Shown: positions 36,634-47,169, counted from the stretch's first letter. The stretch is 64,000 nucleotides of DNA from Mycobacterium sp. Aquia_213 (GCF_026625985.1 NZ_CP113116.1:496001-560000); one strand, 5' to 3'. A program made the numbers and translations. The notes: a model not told the origin generated them from the sequence alone.

Positions 36634-37566
36634 ATGGCCGGCAATTCGCGGCGCCAGGGGGCGATACGTAAGTCCGGCAGCAAGAAGGCCCCGACCGTAG
36701 GCTCGGGCGGCCAGCGGCGCCGCGGGCTGGAGGGCCGTGGTCCCACGCCGCCCGCGCACCTGCGCCCCAATCATCCCGCTGCCAAGCGCGCCACCCAGAC
36801 CCAGCCACGACGGCCGGCCAAACGCACCGACGAAACCGAAACGGTGCTCGGTCGCAACCCGGTAGTGGAATGCTTGCGTGCCGGAGTCCCCGCGACCGCG
36901 TTGTATGTTGCGCTCGGCACCGAAGCCGACGAGCGGGTAACCGAATCCGTCACGCGGGCGGCAGATTTGGGAATCGCAATCCTGGAAGTGCCGCGGTCTG
37001 ACCTGGACAAGATGACCACCAATCATCTGCACCAGGGCATCGCGCTGCAGGTGCCGCCGTACAACTACGCCCACCCCGACGACCTGCTCACGACAGCCCT
37101 GCAGTCGCCGCCGGCGTTACTGGTCGCGCTGGACAATATCTCGGATCCCCGAAACCTCGGTGCGATCGTTCGCTCGGTCGCGGCCTTCGGCGGCCACGGC
37201 GTGCTGATACCGCAACGCCGTTCGGCCTCGGTGACGGCCGTGGCCTGGCGCACCAGCGCGGGTGCGGCGGCCCGCATTCCGGTGGCGCGTGCCACCAATC
37301 TCACGAGGACACTGAAGAGTTGGGCCGACCGCCGGGTGCGGGTGATCGGGTTGGACGCCGATGGTGACACCGTGGTCGACGACCTGGACGGTACCGACCC
37401 GATCGTGGTGGTCGTCGGATCGGAAGGCAAGGGCCTGTCGCGGCTGGTGCGGCAGAACTGCGAACAGGTGGTGTCCATACCGATGGCCGGCCATACCGAA
37501 TCGCTGAACGCGTCGGTGGCCGCCGGGGTGGTGCTCGCCGAAATCGCGCGTCAGCGCAGGAGTTAA
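36634..37566 (+). CDS. rlmB: SPOUT family 23S rRNA 2'-O-methyltransferase, RlmB-like
   Basis: The 310-residue protein has a basic N-terminal extension (about 1-65, rich in Arg/Lys/Pro). An RNA-binding substrate domain follows, then a knotted SPOUT domain with motifs NLGAIVRSVAAFGGHGV, VVVVGSEGKGLS and PMAGHTESLNASVAAGVVL. This corresponds to Rv3579c. The likely target is a guanosine in 23S rRNA (G2251 in E. coli numbering), inferred from family. It begins at the base after the cysS stop. Confidence 0.92.
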   Translation: MAGNSRRQGAIRKSGSKKAPTVGSGGQRRRGLEGRGPTPPAHLRPNHPAAKRATQTQPRRPAKRTDETETVLGRNPVVECLRAGVPATALYVALGTEADERVTESVTRAADLGIAILEVPRSDLDKMTTNHLHQGIALQVPPYNYAHPDDLLTTALQSPPALLVALDNISDPRNLGAIVRSVAAFGGHGVLIPQRRSASVTAVAWRTSAGAAARIPVARATNLTRTLKSWADRRVRVIGLDADGDTVVDDLDGTDPIVVVVGSEGKGLSRLVRQNCEQVVSIPMAGHTESLNASVAAGVVLAEIARQRRS

Positions 37567-37571
37567 CCGGA

Positions 37572-38552
37572 TTGCCCGGCCGGCTCGCCCGCCTGGGCGC
37601 TGTGCTGACCGCCGTCGCGTTGCTGATGCCGCTGCCGGTGTCCGGGGCGCAAGCACCCGGCTTCGATCTTCAAGCGCATCGCGGCGGCCGTGGTGAAACC
37701 ACCGAGGAGTCGCTGCGCGCCTTCGCCAAATCACTCGAACTCGGGGTCAGCACACTCGAACTCGACATCGTCATCACTGCGGACGGACAACCGCTGGTGT
37801 GGCACGACCCGACGATCGACGCGCAGAAATGTGTCGACACCGGGCCCGCATTCGCCGGTGACCCGCAATTCCCTTACGTCGGAAAGCTGGTGCACGAACT
37901 CACCCTGGCACAGATCCACACCCTGGATTGCGGACGTCTACTTGCCGAGTTCCCCCGGGCTGAAGTGGTGCGGGACAACAAGATTGCGACCCTGCCGGAG
38001 GTCTTCGTGCTCGCCGACTCGTATCGGGCTTCAGTGCGCTACAACATCGAGACCAAGGTGGAGGCCGACCAGCCGAGCAGATCGGCCGAGCCCCAGCAGT
38101 TCGTGGAGGTGATCCTGGCCGCTGTCAGGTCAGCGGGCAAGGTCTCTTCGGTCGAGATTCAGAGCTTCGACTGGCGAACCCTGCCGATGGTGCATCAGGC
38201 CGAACCGTCGATTCCATTGGTGGCCTTGTACAACGAGGAGACCTGGGTGCCGGACTCGCCGTGGCTGGCCGGCTTCAATGTGGCGGCCGTCGGGGACCCG
38301 ATGATCGGCGCGCTGATGGTGGGGGCGAACATCGTCTCCCCCAGATACCAGCTCGTCACCGCAAGGGCGTATGTCGATCACGCACATGCGTTGGGGCTCA
38401 AGGTTATTCCGTGGACCGTCAACGACACTGCCTCGATGCGTGCCCAAATCGGCTACGGTGTCGACGGCATCATCACCGACTATCCGACGCTGCTGCGCGG
38501 TGTGATGAGCGAACTTGGCATGCCGCTGCCGCCGGCCTATCGCCGCGGCTAG
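37572..38552 (+). CDS. Secreted glycerophosphodiester phosphodiesterase
   Basis: The 326-residue protein starts at TTG five bases after rlmB and has a signal peptide (LGAVLTAVALLMPLPVSGAQA). The GDPD barrel shows catalytic and metal residues in QAHRGGRGETTEES, ELDIVITADGQPLVWHD and YNIETKVEAD, and the late VIPWTVND. It hydrolyses glycerophosphodiesters outside the cytoplasm. This gene is not at this position in M. tuberculosis and marks the left edge of an insertion. The stop shares a CTAG with the convergent FAD oxidoreductase gene. Confidence 0.93.
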   Translation: MPGRLARLGAVLTAVALLMPLPVSGAQAPGFDLQAHRGGRGETTEESLRAFAKSLELGVSTLELDIVITADGQPLVWHDPTIDAQKCVDTGPAFAGDPQFPYVGKLVHELTLAQIHTLDCGRLLAEFPRAEVVRDNKIATLPEVFVLADSYRASVRYNIETKVEADQPSRSAEPQQFVEVILAAVRSAGKVSSVEIQSFDWRTLPMVHQAEPSIPLVALYNEETWVPDSPWLAGFNVAAVGDPMIGALMVGANIVSPRYQLVTARAYVDHAHALGLKVIPWTVNDTASMRAQIGYGVDGIITDYPTLLRGVMSELGMPLPPAYRRG

Positions 38553-39940
38553 ACGGCCACGCTGCGGGTCGGGTCGCCTGCCGCTTCGTACTGCTTGCTA
38601 CCGCGCCTGCGTCTGCGGTTGGCGAGGGCGGCACGCCACAGCATGCCCGGGCGCAGTAGCCGAGTGGCGGGGTCGACGAGCGCGGTCACCCTGACGAACT
38701 GATCGACCGCGTAGGGATCGTATTCGGCCGCGGTGAGCACCCGATCGACGTATGCGTTGAGCAGCCGAGTGAGCAACGGTGGTGTGCCCTCGATTTCGGG
38801 TAGGCATAGGTCGGGATTGGCCGACAGTTCCCAGGCCGCGCGGATCGGTACCGCCGCGGCCTGGAAGAACCGCCGCGCCAAATCGACTGTGCCGCTTGAT
38901 AAACAGTCGCGTAGCGCCAGCGCCTCGAGTGCGGCTACGGTCATTCCCTGGCCATAGATCGGGTTGAAGCTGCAGATCGCATCGCCGATGACCAGCAGCC
39001 CCTGGGGAAATCGTCGCAGCTTGTCGTAGCGGCGCCACCGACTGGACGGCTGACGGTGCCGGGTTGGCTCTCCGATGGGTTCGGCGGCGCTTATCGCGGC
39101 CAGCAGGTCGGGTGGTGCGCAGTCCTCGACGAACTCGCACATCGACATCAGGTCGGGGCGTGGCCCGTGTCCTGCTATGCCGAAAACGGTGAACATCCAG
39201 GTGTCGTTCTCCGAGTGCACAATGCCCAGCCCGCGTGGCCGGCCCGGCACGGTTCCGACGACGAAACCGAGTTCGTGCAGCGCATCCGGAGGCATGCTCA
39301 GCAACTGGCTCACATAGGTCAACTCCACCATGACCTGGTCCTCGCGCGGGCGGTCGTAACCGAGGGCGTCCAGCCAGGCCGGGGTGCGGCAGCCTCGTCC
39401 GGTCGCGTCGATCACCAAATCGGCCCGCAGCGTCAGGTCCTCGCGGGTGCGACGGTCGACCACCCGCGCCCCGGTGATGCGATGCTGGTCCGGCGTCGCG
39501 GTCAGTTCCACGATGTCGTGCTCGTCGAGCAGCCTGACGTTGGGGATGGTGCGCAGGCGCGCGCGGACGTGATCTTCCAGGAAAGGCCGCGTTGCGAGAT
39601 AGGCAGTGAACGACGCGGCGCTGCCGTGGCGCGCCAGCAGGTGCCCGCCCACGTCGTAGTACACCTGCGACAGATCCCGGCCGTCTAGGTAATGCGCGCC
39701 GTCGACGACCAACTCGTCGAGGATGCCGGGGAAGAATTCCTCAAAAGCCTGCGCACCGCGAGACAGCAGGCCGTGCAGGTGCCGACCCTGCGGCACACCC
39801 CGGCGAGGCACGCCGATATCGGGCAGCGGGTCGCGTTCCACCACCGTCACCGTGTCGAAGAACTCGCTGAGCGATCGCGCGGCCAGCAGACCGGCCATGC
39901 TCGCTCCCAATACGACCGCGTGATTACCGATCTTCGCCAT
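38549..39940 (-). CDS. FAD-dependent oxidoreductase/monooxygenase
   Basis: The 463-residue protein starts at ATG 39940 with AKIGNHAVVLGASMAGLLAA, an FAD-binding glycine motif. It carries VIDATGRGCRTPAWL and LLVIGDAICSFNPIYGQGM, the second FAD motif of PHBH/squalene-epoxidase-type flavoproteins. A substrate is not evident; geranylgeranyl-reductase-like or polyketide hydroxylase-like enzymes share this pattern. The upstream open frame to 40096 lies in the promoter region. It is divergent from the LuxR-type regulator across 171 bp with a palindrome. Confidence 0.9.
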   Translation of the reverse strand: MAKIGNHAVVLGASMAGLLAARSLSEFFDTVTVVERDPLPDIGVPRRGVPQGRHLHGLLSRGAQAFEEFFPGILDELVVDGAHYLDGRDLSQVYYDVGGHLLARHGSAASFTAYLATRPFLEDHVRARLRTIPNVRLLDEHDIVELTATPDQHRITGARVVDRRTREDLTLRADLVIDATGRGCRTPAWLDALGYDRPREDQVMVELTYVSQLLSMPPDALHELGFVVGTVPGRPRGLGIVHSENDTWMFTVFGIAGHGPRPDLMSMCEFVEDCAPPDLLAAISAAEPIGEPTRHRQPSSRWRRYDKLRRFPQGLLVIGDAICSFNPIYGQGMTVAALEALALRDCLSSGTVDLARRFFQAAAVPIRAAWELSANPDLCLPEIEGTPPLLTRLLNAYVDRVLTAAEYDPYAVDQFVRVTALVDPATRLLRPGMLWRAALANRRRRRGSKQYEAAGDPTRSVAV

Positions 39941-40009
39941 GGCCCACCGCCTGTGCTGAGCGTTTTGTCTGACGAAAGCCATGGTGGTGGCACCCGACTG
40001 GCGACGGCA

Positions 40010-40025
40010 GCGTAGTCGACTACGC
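40010..40025. promoter_or_regulatory. Perfect 16-bp palindrome in a divergent promoter
   Basis: gcgtagtcgactacgc is a perfect palindrome 70 bp before the FAD oxidoreductase start and 86 bp before the LuxR-type regulator start. It is a strong candidate operator for the LuxR-type protein encoded next to it. Binding is inferred. Confidence 0.6.
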
Positions 40026-40099
40026 CACTGATCCGTGTCCACTACATATCGGCTGGCCGAAACGTCGGCAAAGCGCCCCTCCCGAAGGTCGCGCACCGT

Positions 40100-40105
40100 T
40101 ATAGT
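40100..40105 (+). promoter_or_regulatory. -10 element of the LuxR-type regulator gene
   Basis: TATAGT ends six bases before the GTG start at 40112, the spacing expected for a leaderless mycobacterial transcript. No ribosome binding site is present. Confidence 0.55.
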
Positions 40106-40111
40106 CGCCGA

Positions 40112-42736
40112 GTGATCGGCGCTGAGTCGCTGACCGGGCGTGACAGCGAATTAGGGAGCATTCGCCGCGCCCTCAGCGCAGTAGGCAATCACTCGGGCGT
40201 GGTAATCGCCGGAGCCGCCGGCGTGGGCAAGACTTGGTTGGCCCACGAGGCGCTGCGGCGGGCCGCGGCGGCGGGGGAGCGGACGAAGTGGATCGTCGGC
40301 ACTGACTCGGCGCACGCGCTGCCTCTCGGTGCGTTCATCGGGTCGCTGGGCGCGGCGATGTCGAATCCGTTGACCGATGTGCAACGGGTGATCAATTCGT
40401 TTGTCGCGCAACAGCGTCGAGGCCGGGTCGTGGTCGGGGTCGATGACGCGCACCTGCTGGACGGATTGTCTGCCCTAGTCGTCCATCAGCTGGCGCAGTC
40501 GGGTGGGGTCCGGCTGGTGGTCACACTGCGCACCGGGAGTGACGAACCCGATGCGGTGACGGCGTTGTGGAAAGACGGGCTGCTGCAACGGCTTGATCTG
40601 GAGCCGCTCTCGGCCGCGGCGACACGTGAGGTCATCGAGAGCGGGCTGGACGGTCCGGTCGATGCGCGCAGCGCCGCCCGGTTCCAAAAGCTGACCGGTG
40701 GGAATGCCCTGTTTCTGCGGCAACTGTTGGCCGATCAGGTGGCCGCCGGGCGGATGCGCAAAACGGCCGGGGTATGGATGTGGGACGGCGATGTCGCGGT
40801 CTCGGCGAGCTTGTCCGACACGCTGGGTCGCCAGATGGGTCGCCTGAGCCCGGGGATGGCGATGGTGGTCGACACGTTGTCGCAATGTGAGCCGCTGGCC
40901 GTGGGCGTGCTGTGCGACTTGGTGGACCGCAGCGACGTGGCCGCCGCCGAGCGGATGGGCCTGGTGAGCATCGAACGCACGGCCGCCGGATTGACGGCCA
41001 GGCTCGCACACCCGCTGTTCGGTGAGCTACGCCGCGCGAACGCCGGCGAGTTGTATCTCTCGGAGATCCGGGGCAGGTTGGCGACACGGCTGGCTGACGA
41101 CGGCGACGCCGACATGCAGGCCACCGTGCGCCGCGCGCTGCTGCGTCTGGAGTCGGATCTCGATCCCGACCCCGGGCTCTACCTGGAATCGGCACGGCAT
41201 GCGATGACGCTGCTTGATCTGGATCTGGCCGACCGGTTCGCCAGCGCCGCCGCGCGAGCCGGCGCGCCCGGAGCGGCCGGGGTGCGGGCGATGAATCTGG
41301 TGCTGCGTGGACGCGGCGAGGCGGCAGAGGCGGCGTTGCGCGAGATGGCGGACGGCGACCTGCCGGACGGCCATCACTGGGCGACCCTACGAGCGGCCAA
41401 CCTGCTTTGGATGCTGACCAGTCCGCGCGACGCGGCGGCGATCCTCGATGGCCTTGCCGGGATCGCTGAGACCCCGGCGCAGCGGGCGGAGCGGTTGGCG
41501 GTCCAGGCGTGCCTGGACGCGGTGTCGGCGCGCTGCCGGGTCGCGGCCGAAAATGCCCGGGCGGCATTGGATTTTCCGGAGTTACCGGGCTTTCACGCGA
41601 TGATGGCCTCGCTGGGGTTGATCATGGCGATGGGGGCGCTGGGTCAAGTCGACGAGCTTGCCGGCGTCGCCGAGCAGGCACTGCGGCGTGCGACGACGTC
41701 GTTTCAGGCATCGCACATGCGGTTTTGGTTCGGCGCCGTCTACGGTCGCGCCTGCCGGCTGGTCGGGCAGATCGACGAATTCGTCAGTACGGCGAGGCAA
41801 CTGGCCGACTCGGCCCGCGAAATCCCCGGCCTGGCCTATGCGAACCTGGCCTTGCTCTTGGGTAACGCCGAACTGGTTCGCGGCTCTGTCGCCGAGGCGG
41901 TCCGGCTGGTGCACGAGGCGGCCGCCGGCGTCCAAATGCATTCCATCACAACGGGTTTACGGGCGGCGAGCTACTTCGCGCTTGCCGAGGCGCACGCAAA
42001 GCTCGGGCAGGCGACCGAAGCGAATGACGCTGTCGCCGCGGCGCGCTCGTGTGTGCCGCCGGACTTCTTGTTCATGCACACCGCATCGGCACTGGCCGAC
42101 GGGTGGGCGATGGCGGCAAACGGTCACCTGTCCGAGGCCGTGGCAAGCGCGCACGAGGCGGCGCGACTCGCTCGCGATCGCGGCCAGCCCACCCATGAGC
42201 TGGCCTGCATTCAGGCCGCGGCCCAATGGGGCGATGCCTCGCAGGCGGCGCGGGCGCGGGAACTGGCCGACGTGTTGTCGCTGCCGCTGGCCGCCGCCAT
42301 CGCATTACACGCGGCGGCGCTGCTTGCTTGCGACGGCGAGGGCCTGCTCGCGGCATCGGCGGCGTACCGGGAGATCGGTGATCGGGCCACCGCGGCCGAC
42401 GCGGCCGCGCAGGCCTCCGTTGCATTCGACGAATGCCAGCACCATCGGCGCGGCATGTATGCCGCGGCACTGGCCAGGGAATTGGCCGATGAATGCGGTG
42501 GATTGCACACGCCGGCGCTGCGGACTCCGACGGGCATCAAGCTGTCGGGTCGCCAGCGCGACGTCGTCGAACTCGTCGTGGCCGGTCTGTCCAACCGCGA
42601 CATTGCCGAACAGCTGGTGATGTCGGTGCGCACCGTCGAAGGCCACGTGTACCGGGCCTGTCAGCGAGTGGGGGCCCAGTCGCGCGAGGAACTGGCGTCG
42701 ATCATTCGATCGGGGCCCTGCGGCGACCGAAGCTGA
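40112..42736 (+). CDS. Large ATP-binding LuxR-family regulator (LAL/STAND type)
   Basis: The 874-residue protein starts at GTG. An N-terminal STAND-type ATPase has Walker A GAAGVGKTWLAHE and Walker B VVVGVDDAHLLD. A long helical TPR-like middle follows (about 330-800), then a C-terminal LuxR helix-turn-helix, LSGRQRDVVELVVAGLSNRD then TVEGHVYRA. Such proteins bind a ligand or partner and activate neighbouring operons. The divergent FAD oxidoreductase is the obvious target. It ends 18 bp from the convergent arsB2 stop and is absent from this spot in M. tuberculosis. Confidence 0.93.
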   Translation: MIGAESLTGRDSELGSIRRALSAVGNHSGVVIAGAAGVGKTWLAHEALRRAAAAGERTKWIVGTDSAHALPLGAFIGSLGAAMSNPLTDVQRVINSFVAQQRRGRVVVGVDDAHLLDGLSALVVHQLAQSGGVRLVVTLRTGSDEPDAVTALWKDGLLQRLDLEPLSAAATREVIESGLDGPVDARSAARFQKLTGGNALFLRQLLADQVAAGRMRKTAGVWMWDGDVAVSASLSDTLGRQMGRLSPGMAMVVDTLSQCEPLAVGVLCDLVDRSDVAAAERMGLVSIERTAAGLTARLAHPLFGELRRANAGELYLSEIRGRLATRLADDGDADMQATVRRALLRLESDLDPDPGLYLESARHAMTLLDLDLADRFASAAARAGAPGAAGVRAMNLVLRGRGEAAEAALREMADGDLPDGHHWATLRAANLLWMLTSPRDAAAILDGLAGIAETPAQRAERLAVQACLDAVSARCRVAAENARAALDFPELPGFHAMMASLGLIMAMGALGQVDELAGVAEQALRRATTSFQASHMRFWFGAVYGRACRLVGQIDEFVSTARQLADSAREIPGLAYANLALLLGNAELVRGSVAEAVRLVHEAAAGVQMHSITTGLRAASYFALAEAHAKLGQATEANDAVAAARSCVPPDFLFMHTASALADGWAMAANGHLSEAVASAHEAARLARDRGQPTHELACIQAAAQWGDASQAARARELADVLSLPLAAAIALHAAALLACDGEGLLAASAAYREIGDRATAADAAAQASVAFDECQHHRRGMYAAALARELADECGGLHTPALRTPTGIKLSGRQRDVVELVVAGLSNRDIAEQLVMSVRTVEGHVYRACQRVGAQSREELASIIRSGPCGDRS

Positions 42737-42754
42737 CAAACTTTCCGCTCGCGA

Positions 42755-43996
<1,242 letters not shown>

Positions 43997-43999
43997 GGC

Positions 44000-44920
44000 C
44001 TAAACCATCCACGGGTTTTCGCGCCGCCATACCGTCGGCATGTGCAGCGCGACACCGTCGCGCGCGGCGAGCTCGTCGAGCACCCGGATGGACACATCCA
44101 GGTCGTCACCCGCATACGGCAAGGCCCGCAACGGCTTTGACAGCGGGCGAAAGAAGTCGTCCCAGTGAATGAGGATCACCCGGCGCGCGCCCACGGCTTG
44201 CACGGTCTCGGCCCAGTAGTCGAGCAGATAGGACCGCGGCTGCAGACCCAGCTGGCCGACGGACAGGTAGACCGCGTCGGCGCGCTGTCCGGCCAGCGCG
44301 CCTTTGACGAAGCCGGCGCTGCCCTGAATCAACAGCCGCCGATCCGACGGCAGGTGGTGGATCAACGTCGACCACGACTCGCCGCAGCGATAGGCCGACA
44401 CCTTCACCGGCGGCACCAGGGGCGCGTCGATCACGCCGGGGAACCGGTCTGGTGGACAGTGGTGAGATTCCACGAGCGTTACATCGAAGGCGCCCAACCG
44501 AATTGGTTCACCCGGGACGGCGATGGTCAGGCGGTCTTCCGGCAGGCCGTACCCGCGCCCGACGTTGGCCGCCGACTCGCCCCCGACCAGCTGCGCGCCG
44601 GTGCGGTCGGCGACCAGTGCGGAATCCATCACGTGATCGACATGGGTATGCACCGGGATGACCGCCGCCAGCCGCGAAACCTTGGCCCGGGCCAGGCGTC
44701 CGTCCACGCGCACTGCCGACGGCGATAGCTTGCCGGCCGCGACCTGTGCCAGGCCGGGTCGCGAGAAATAGCCGTCGGTCATCAGCGCCGACGAGCCGTC
44801 CTCGATCAGCAGTGTCGCCACACCCATCCAGGTCACCGAGAGCGCGCCGGCCTCGGCGGCGGGCACGTCGAACCGATCCGAATAGCGCGCGATGTCGGGG
44901 CGACCGAGTTTCAGTCGCAT
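44000..44920 (-). CDS. Metallo-beta-lactamase-fold hydrolase (Rv3577-like)
   Basis: The 306-residue protein has the binuclear metal motif HTHVDHVMDS and further ligands in VESHHCPPDRF and LIHWDDFFRP. It begins MRLKLGRPDIARYSDRFDVP. The family includes UlaG-like lactonases and phospholipases. A one-base overlap joins it to pxpA. The orthologue lies next to arsB2 in M. tuberculosis, so this pair is ancestral. Confidence 0.9.
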   Translation of the reverse strand: MRLKLGRPDIARYSDRFDVPAAEAGALSVTWMGVATLLIEDGSSALMTDGYFSRPGLAQVAAGKLSPSAVRVDGRLARAKVSRLAAVIPVHTHVDHVMDSALVADRTGAQLVGGESAANVGRGYGLPEDRLTIAVPGEPIRLGAFDVTLVESHHCPPDRFPGVIDAPLVPPVKVSAYRCGESWSTLIHHLPSDRRLLIQGSAGFVKGALAGQRADAVYLSVGQLGLQPRSYLLDYWAETVQAVGARRVILIHWDDFFRPLSKPLRALPYAGDDLDVSIRVLDELAARDGVALHMPTVWRRENPWMV

Positions 44921-45678
44921 CAGCAGAACGGCCTGATGTCGATGCCCGTGGCCTCGAGCTGAGCGCGAACAGCGGTTGCGATCTGCACCGCGTCGGGTGA
45001 ATCACCGTGCACGCAGACCGATTCCACGGTCACCGAAATCTGGCTGCCGTCGACCGCCGTGACCTGTCCGGCGGACACCATGGTCGCCACCCGCCGCGCG
45101 ATTGCCGCCGGGTCGTCCAGCACTGCGCCCGGTTCCCGACGGGCGACCAGCCGGCCGTCGGGCCGGTAGCCACGATCGGCGAACGCCTCTGCGACGGTGC
45201 GCAATCCGAGGCGCGTGGCCTCGCCGAAGAACGCCGAACCCGCCATGCCCAGCACCGGCAACGCAGCGTTCGCCATATATACCGCCGATGCGACCGCCGC
45301 GGCCTGTTCATGATTGGTCACGATCGTGTTGTACAGCGCGCCATGGGGTTTGACGTAGGAAACCACTGAGCCGGCGGCGTGCGCGATCGCCTGCAACGCG
45401 CCGATCTGATAGACGACGTCGGCGACGAGGTCTTCGGCGGCAACGTCGATGAAGCGCCTGCCAAACCCGGCCAGGTCGCGATAGCTGACCTGGGCTCCGA
45501 TGCGCACGCCGCGCTCGGCGGCCAACTGGCACACCCGCAACAGGCTGGCGGGATCGCCCGCGTGGAAACCGCACGCGACGTTGGCGCTCGTGACGATTCC
45601 GAGCATCGCGTCGTCATCGCCCAGGCGCCAGACGCCAAAGCCCTCCCCCAAGTCGGCGTTCAGGTCGATAGCGGCCAC
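44920..45678 (-). CDS. pxpA: 5-oxoprolinase subunit A (LamB/YcsF family)
   Basis: The 252-residue protein starts IDLNADLGEGFGVW and has the conserved ANVACGFHAGDP and VVSYVKPHGALYN, the LamB/YcsF signature. PxpA works with PxpB and PxpC to open 5-oxoproline to glutamate, but no pxpB or pxpC is in the window. They may be elsewhere, or this copy may have another role. It is embedded between a lipoprotein and the MBL gene with almost no spacing. Confidence 0.92.
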   Translation of the reverse strand: MAAIDLNADLGEGFGVWRLGDDDAMLGIVTSANVACGFHAGDPASLLRVCQLAAERGVRIGAQVSYRDLAGFGRRFIDVAAEDLVADVVYQIGALQAIAHAAGSVVSYVKPHGALYNTIVTNHEQAAAVASAVYMANAALPVLGMAGSAFFGEATRLGLRTVAEAFADRGYRPDGRLVARREPGAVLDDPAAIARRVATMVSAGQVTAVDGSQISVTVESVCVHGDSPDAVQIATAVRAQLEATGIDIRPFC

Positions 45679-45687
45679 CTGCTTAGC

Positions 45688-46416
45688 TTATTGCGGAATC
45701 TTGGCGACGATCTGGTCGAGGAGGTTGTTGGCCGCCGAATCGGTGTCCTTGTTGAGCAGGCAGACCCGCGCCTCGACGACGACGGAGTCCTGGACGGTCA
45801 TCGCGTGCGAGCAGCCCCACCGGGGGTCTTCCTCTTGGCGCATCGACAATTCCATGCGCGAGCCGCTGACCCGTAGGTCGTGCGTGTTGAAGTAGCTGTG
45901 ATTGCCGTTGGAAGAGTGAAATCCGTAGCGTCGCTGGGCGCAGCGTTGCCAATCCTGTTGTGCACGCTGCAGCAAGGCCTGGGCGTCGGCCGGGGTGGTG
46001 AACGACGTCACGAGTTGGGTGACATCGGCCTGCACGGCGTTGGGGGTGCTGAATTGGTTGCCGCGCATCGCGACGTATCCGCTGTTGGCGTAGACCGTCA
46101 CGTCACCCACCGACCCGAGTCCCAGGCAGGTGCGGTCGTCGATGATCTTCGATGAGTCCGAGGTGCTGGTGGCGGTGCCGACCAGCGCCATGTTCGTCCC
46201 GCCGACCAGGGCGACGACCTGGTCCTGACTCAGCAGCAGGCCTTCCAGGACGGTCGTGGGCATCGCGCTCGGCGCCGGGCTGGCCGGCGAGCTGGCGGGG
46301 GTGTGGAGAACGGGTTCGGCGGCCAGCGCGGTCCCGTCGACCGCCCTGGTGCAGCCCGCTGTCAACGCACAGGCGATCGCAAGTAAGGCAGTCGGCCATC
46401 GAAGTCCCCGGTGCAT
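45688..46416 (-). CDS. PknH-sensor-like lipoprotein, LppH family (copy 1)
   Basis: The 242-residue protein has a lipoprotein signal (LLAIACALTAGC, lipobox LTAGC), a Ser/Pro-rich linker, and the PknH-like extracellular sensor domain. Recognisable segments are EGLLLSQDQV, YANSGYVAMRGNQF and RCAQRRYGF, with the paired cysteines typical of the family. The M. tuberculosis gene here is lppH (Rv3576). It lies three bases after the second copy and 9 bp before pxpA. Confidence 0.9.
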   Translation of the reverse strand: MHRGLRWPTALLAIACALTAGCTRAVDGTALAAEPVLHTPASSPASPAPSAMPTTVLEGLLLSQDQVVALVGGTNMALVGTATSTSDSSKIIDDRTCLGLGSVGDVTVYANSGYVAMRGNQFSTPNAVQADVTQLVTSFTTPADAQALLQRAQQDWQRCAQRRYGFHSSNGNHSYFNTHDLRVSGSRMELSMRQEEDPRWGCSHAMTVQDSVVVEARVCLLNKDTDSAANNLLDQIVAKIPQ

Positions 46417-46419
46417 CGC

Positions 46420-47130
46420 TTACTGCTTAGCAACTTTCGCCGCGAGCTGAGAAGCGATGTCGGTGGCCGACGCACCCGCCAGGCTGTAGGCGCACGTCAC
46501 GACGTCGATAACGACGTTGTTGCGCGAGGTCAGGGCCCGCTGGCAGGTCCAGCCGTCGCCGCCTTCCTGGACCTCCGAGGTGCTCAGCGTGCCGTTGTCG
46601 GTGGTGACGCCGGCCACCGTCCACACGGTTTCGGGCTGGCCCGGCGTGGCGTCGGTGAAACGACGCTTCGAGCAGGCCGGCCAGCTTTGCACCGAGGAGT
46701 CGTAGAACGCGTCGGCGTCGTGCGCGGACGCGAATGCGACGACGGCCTGAATGGCGTAGTGGTCGCGCTTTTTGGAGCCGTCAACGCTGTCGTCGATCCG
46801 CTGGCCGCGCATCGCGGTCCACCCGGTGCCGGCATAGACCTTCTCCTGCGCGGGCCCATCGATGGCCAGGCAGTTCTTGTCGCTGATTCCGGGGCTCCAG
46901 TCCCACAAGCCCTTGGCGTTCACCCACACCTTCATCGACTTCGCACCCAGCGCGGCGTTGATCCGGTCCACGCTGAGCAGTAACCCCTCCAGCGCAGACA
47001 CCGCGACAGGATTTCGACTCGGGGCGCCAGACTCGTCCGCCGGTACCGCCTTTCCGGCGACGCTGCTGGTGCAGCCGACGGCAATGGTGGTCAACGCTGT
47101 CAGCACGAAGACAGCCAATCGCTGGCGCAC
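46420..47130 (-). CDS. PknH-sensor-like lipoprotein, LppH family (copy 2)
   Basis: The 236-residue protein has a lipoprotein signal (FVLTALTTIAVGC) and the same sensor-domain pattern as the next gene (EGLLLSVDRI, YAGTGWTAMRGQRI, PACSKRRFTDATPG, WTCQRALTSRNNVV). The two genes are adjacent paralogues from a tandem duplication that has since diverged. Cysteine positions match. It is 39 bp after znuB and may be transcribed from the znu promoter. Confidence 0.9.
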   Translation of the reverse strand: MRQRLAVFVLTALTTIAVGCTSSVAGKAVPADESGAPSRNPVAVSALEGLLLSVDRINAALGAKSMKVWVNAKGLWDWSPGISDKNCLAIDGPAQEKVYAGTGWTAMRGQRIDDSVDGSKKRDHYAIQAVVAFASAHDADAFYDSSVQSWPACSKRRFTDATPGQPETVWTVAGVTTDNGTLSTSEVQEGGDGWTCQRALTSRNNVVIDVVTCAYSLAGASATDIASQLAAKVAKQ

Positions 47131-47169
47131 CGTTGCCTCCCCTGCCCGCGGCCACTGCGTGCGCCAAGT

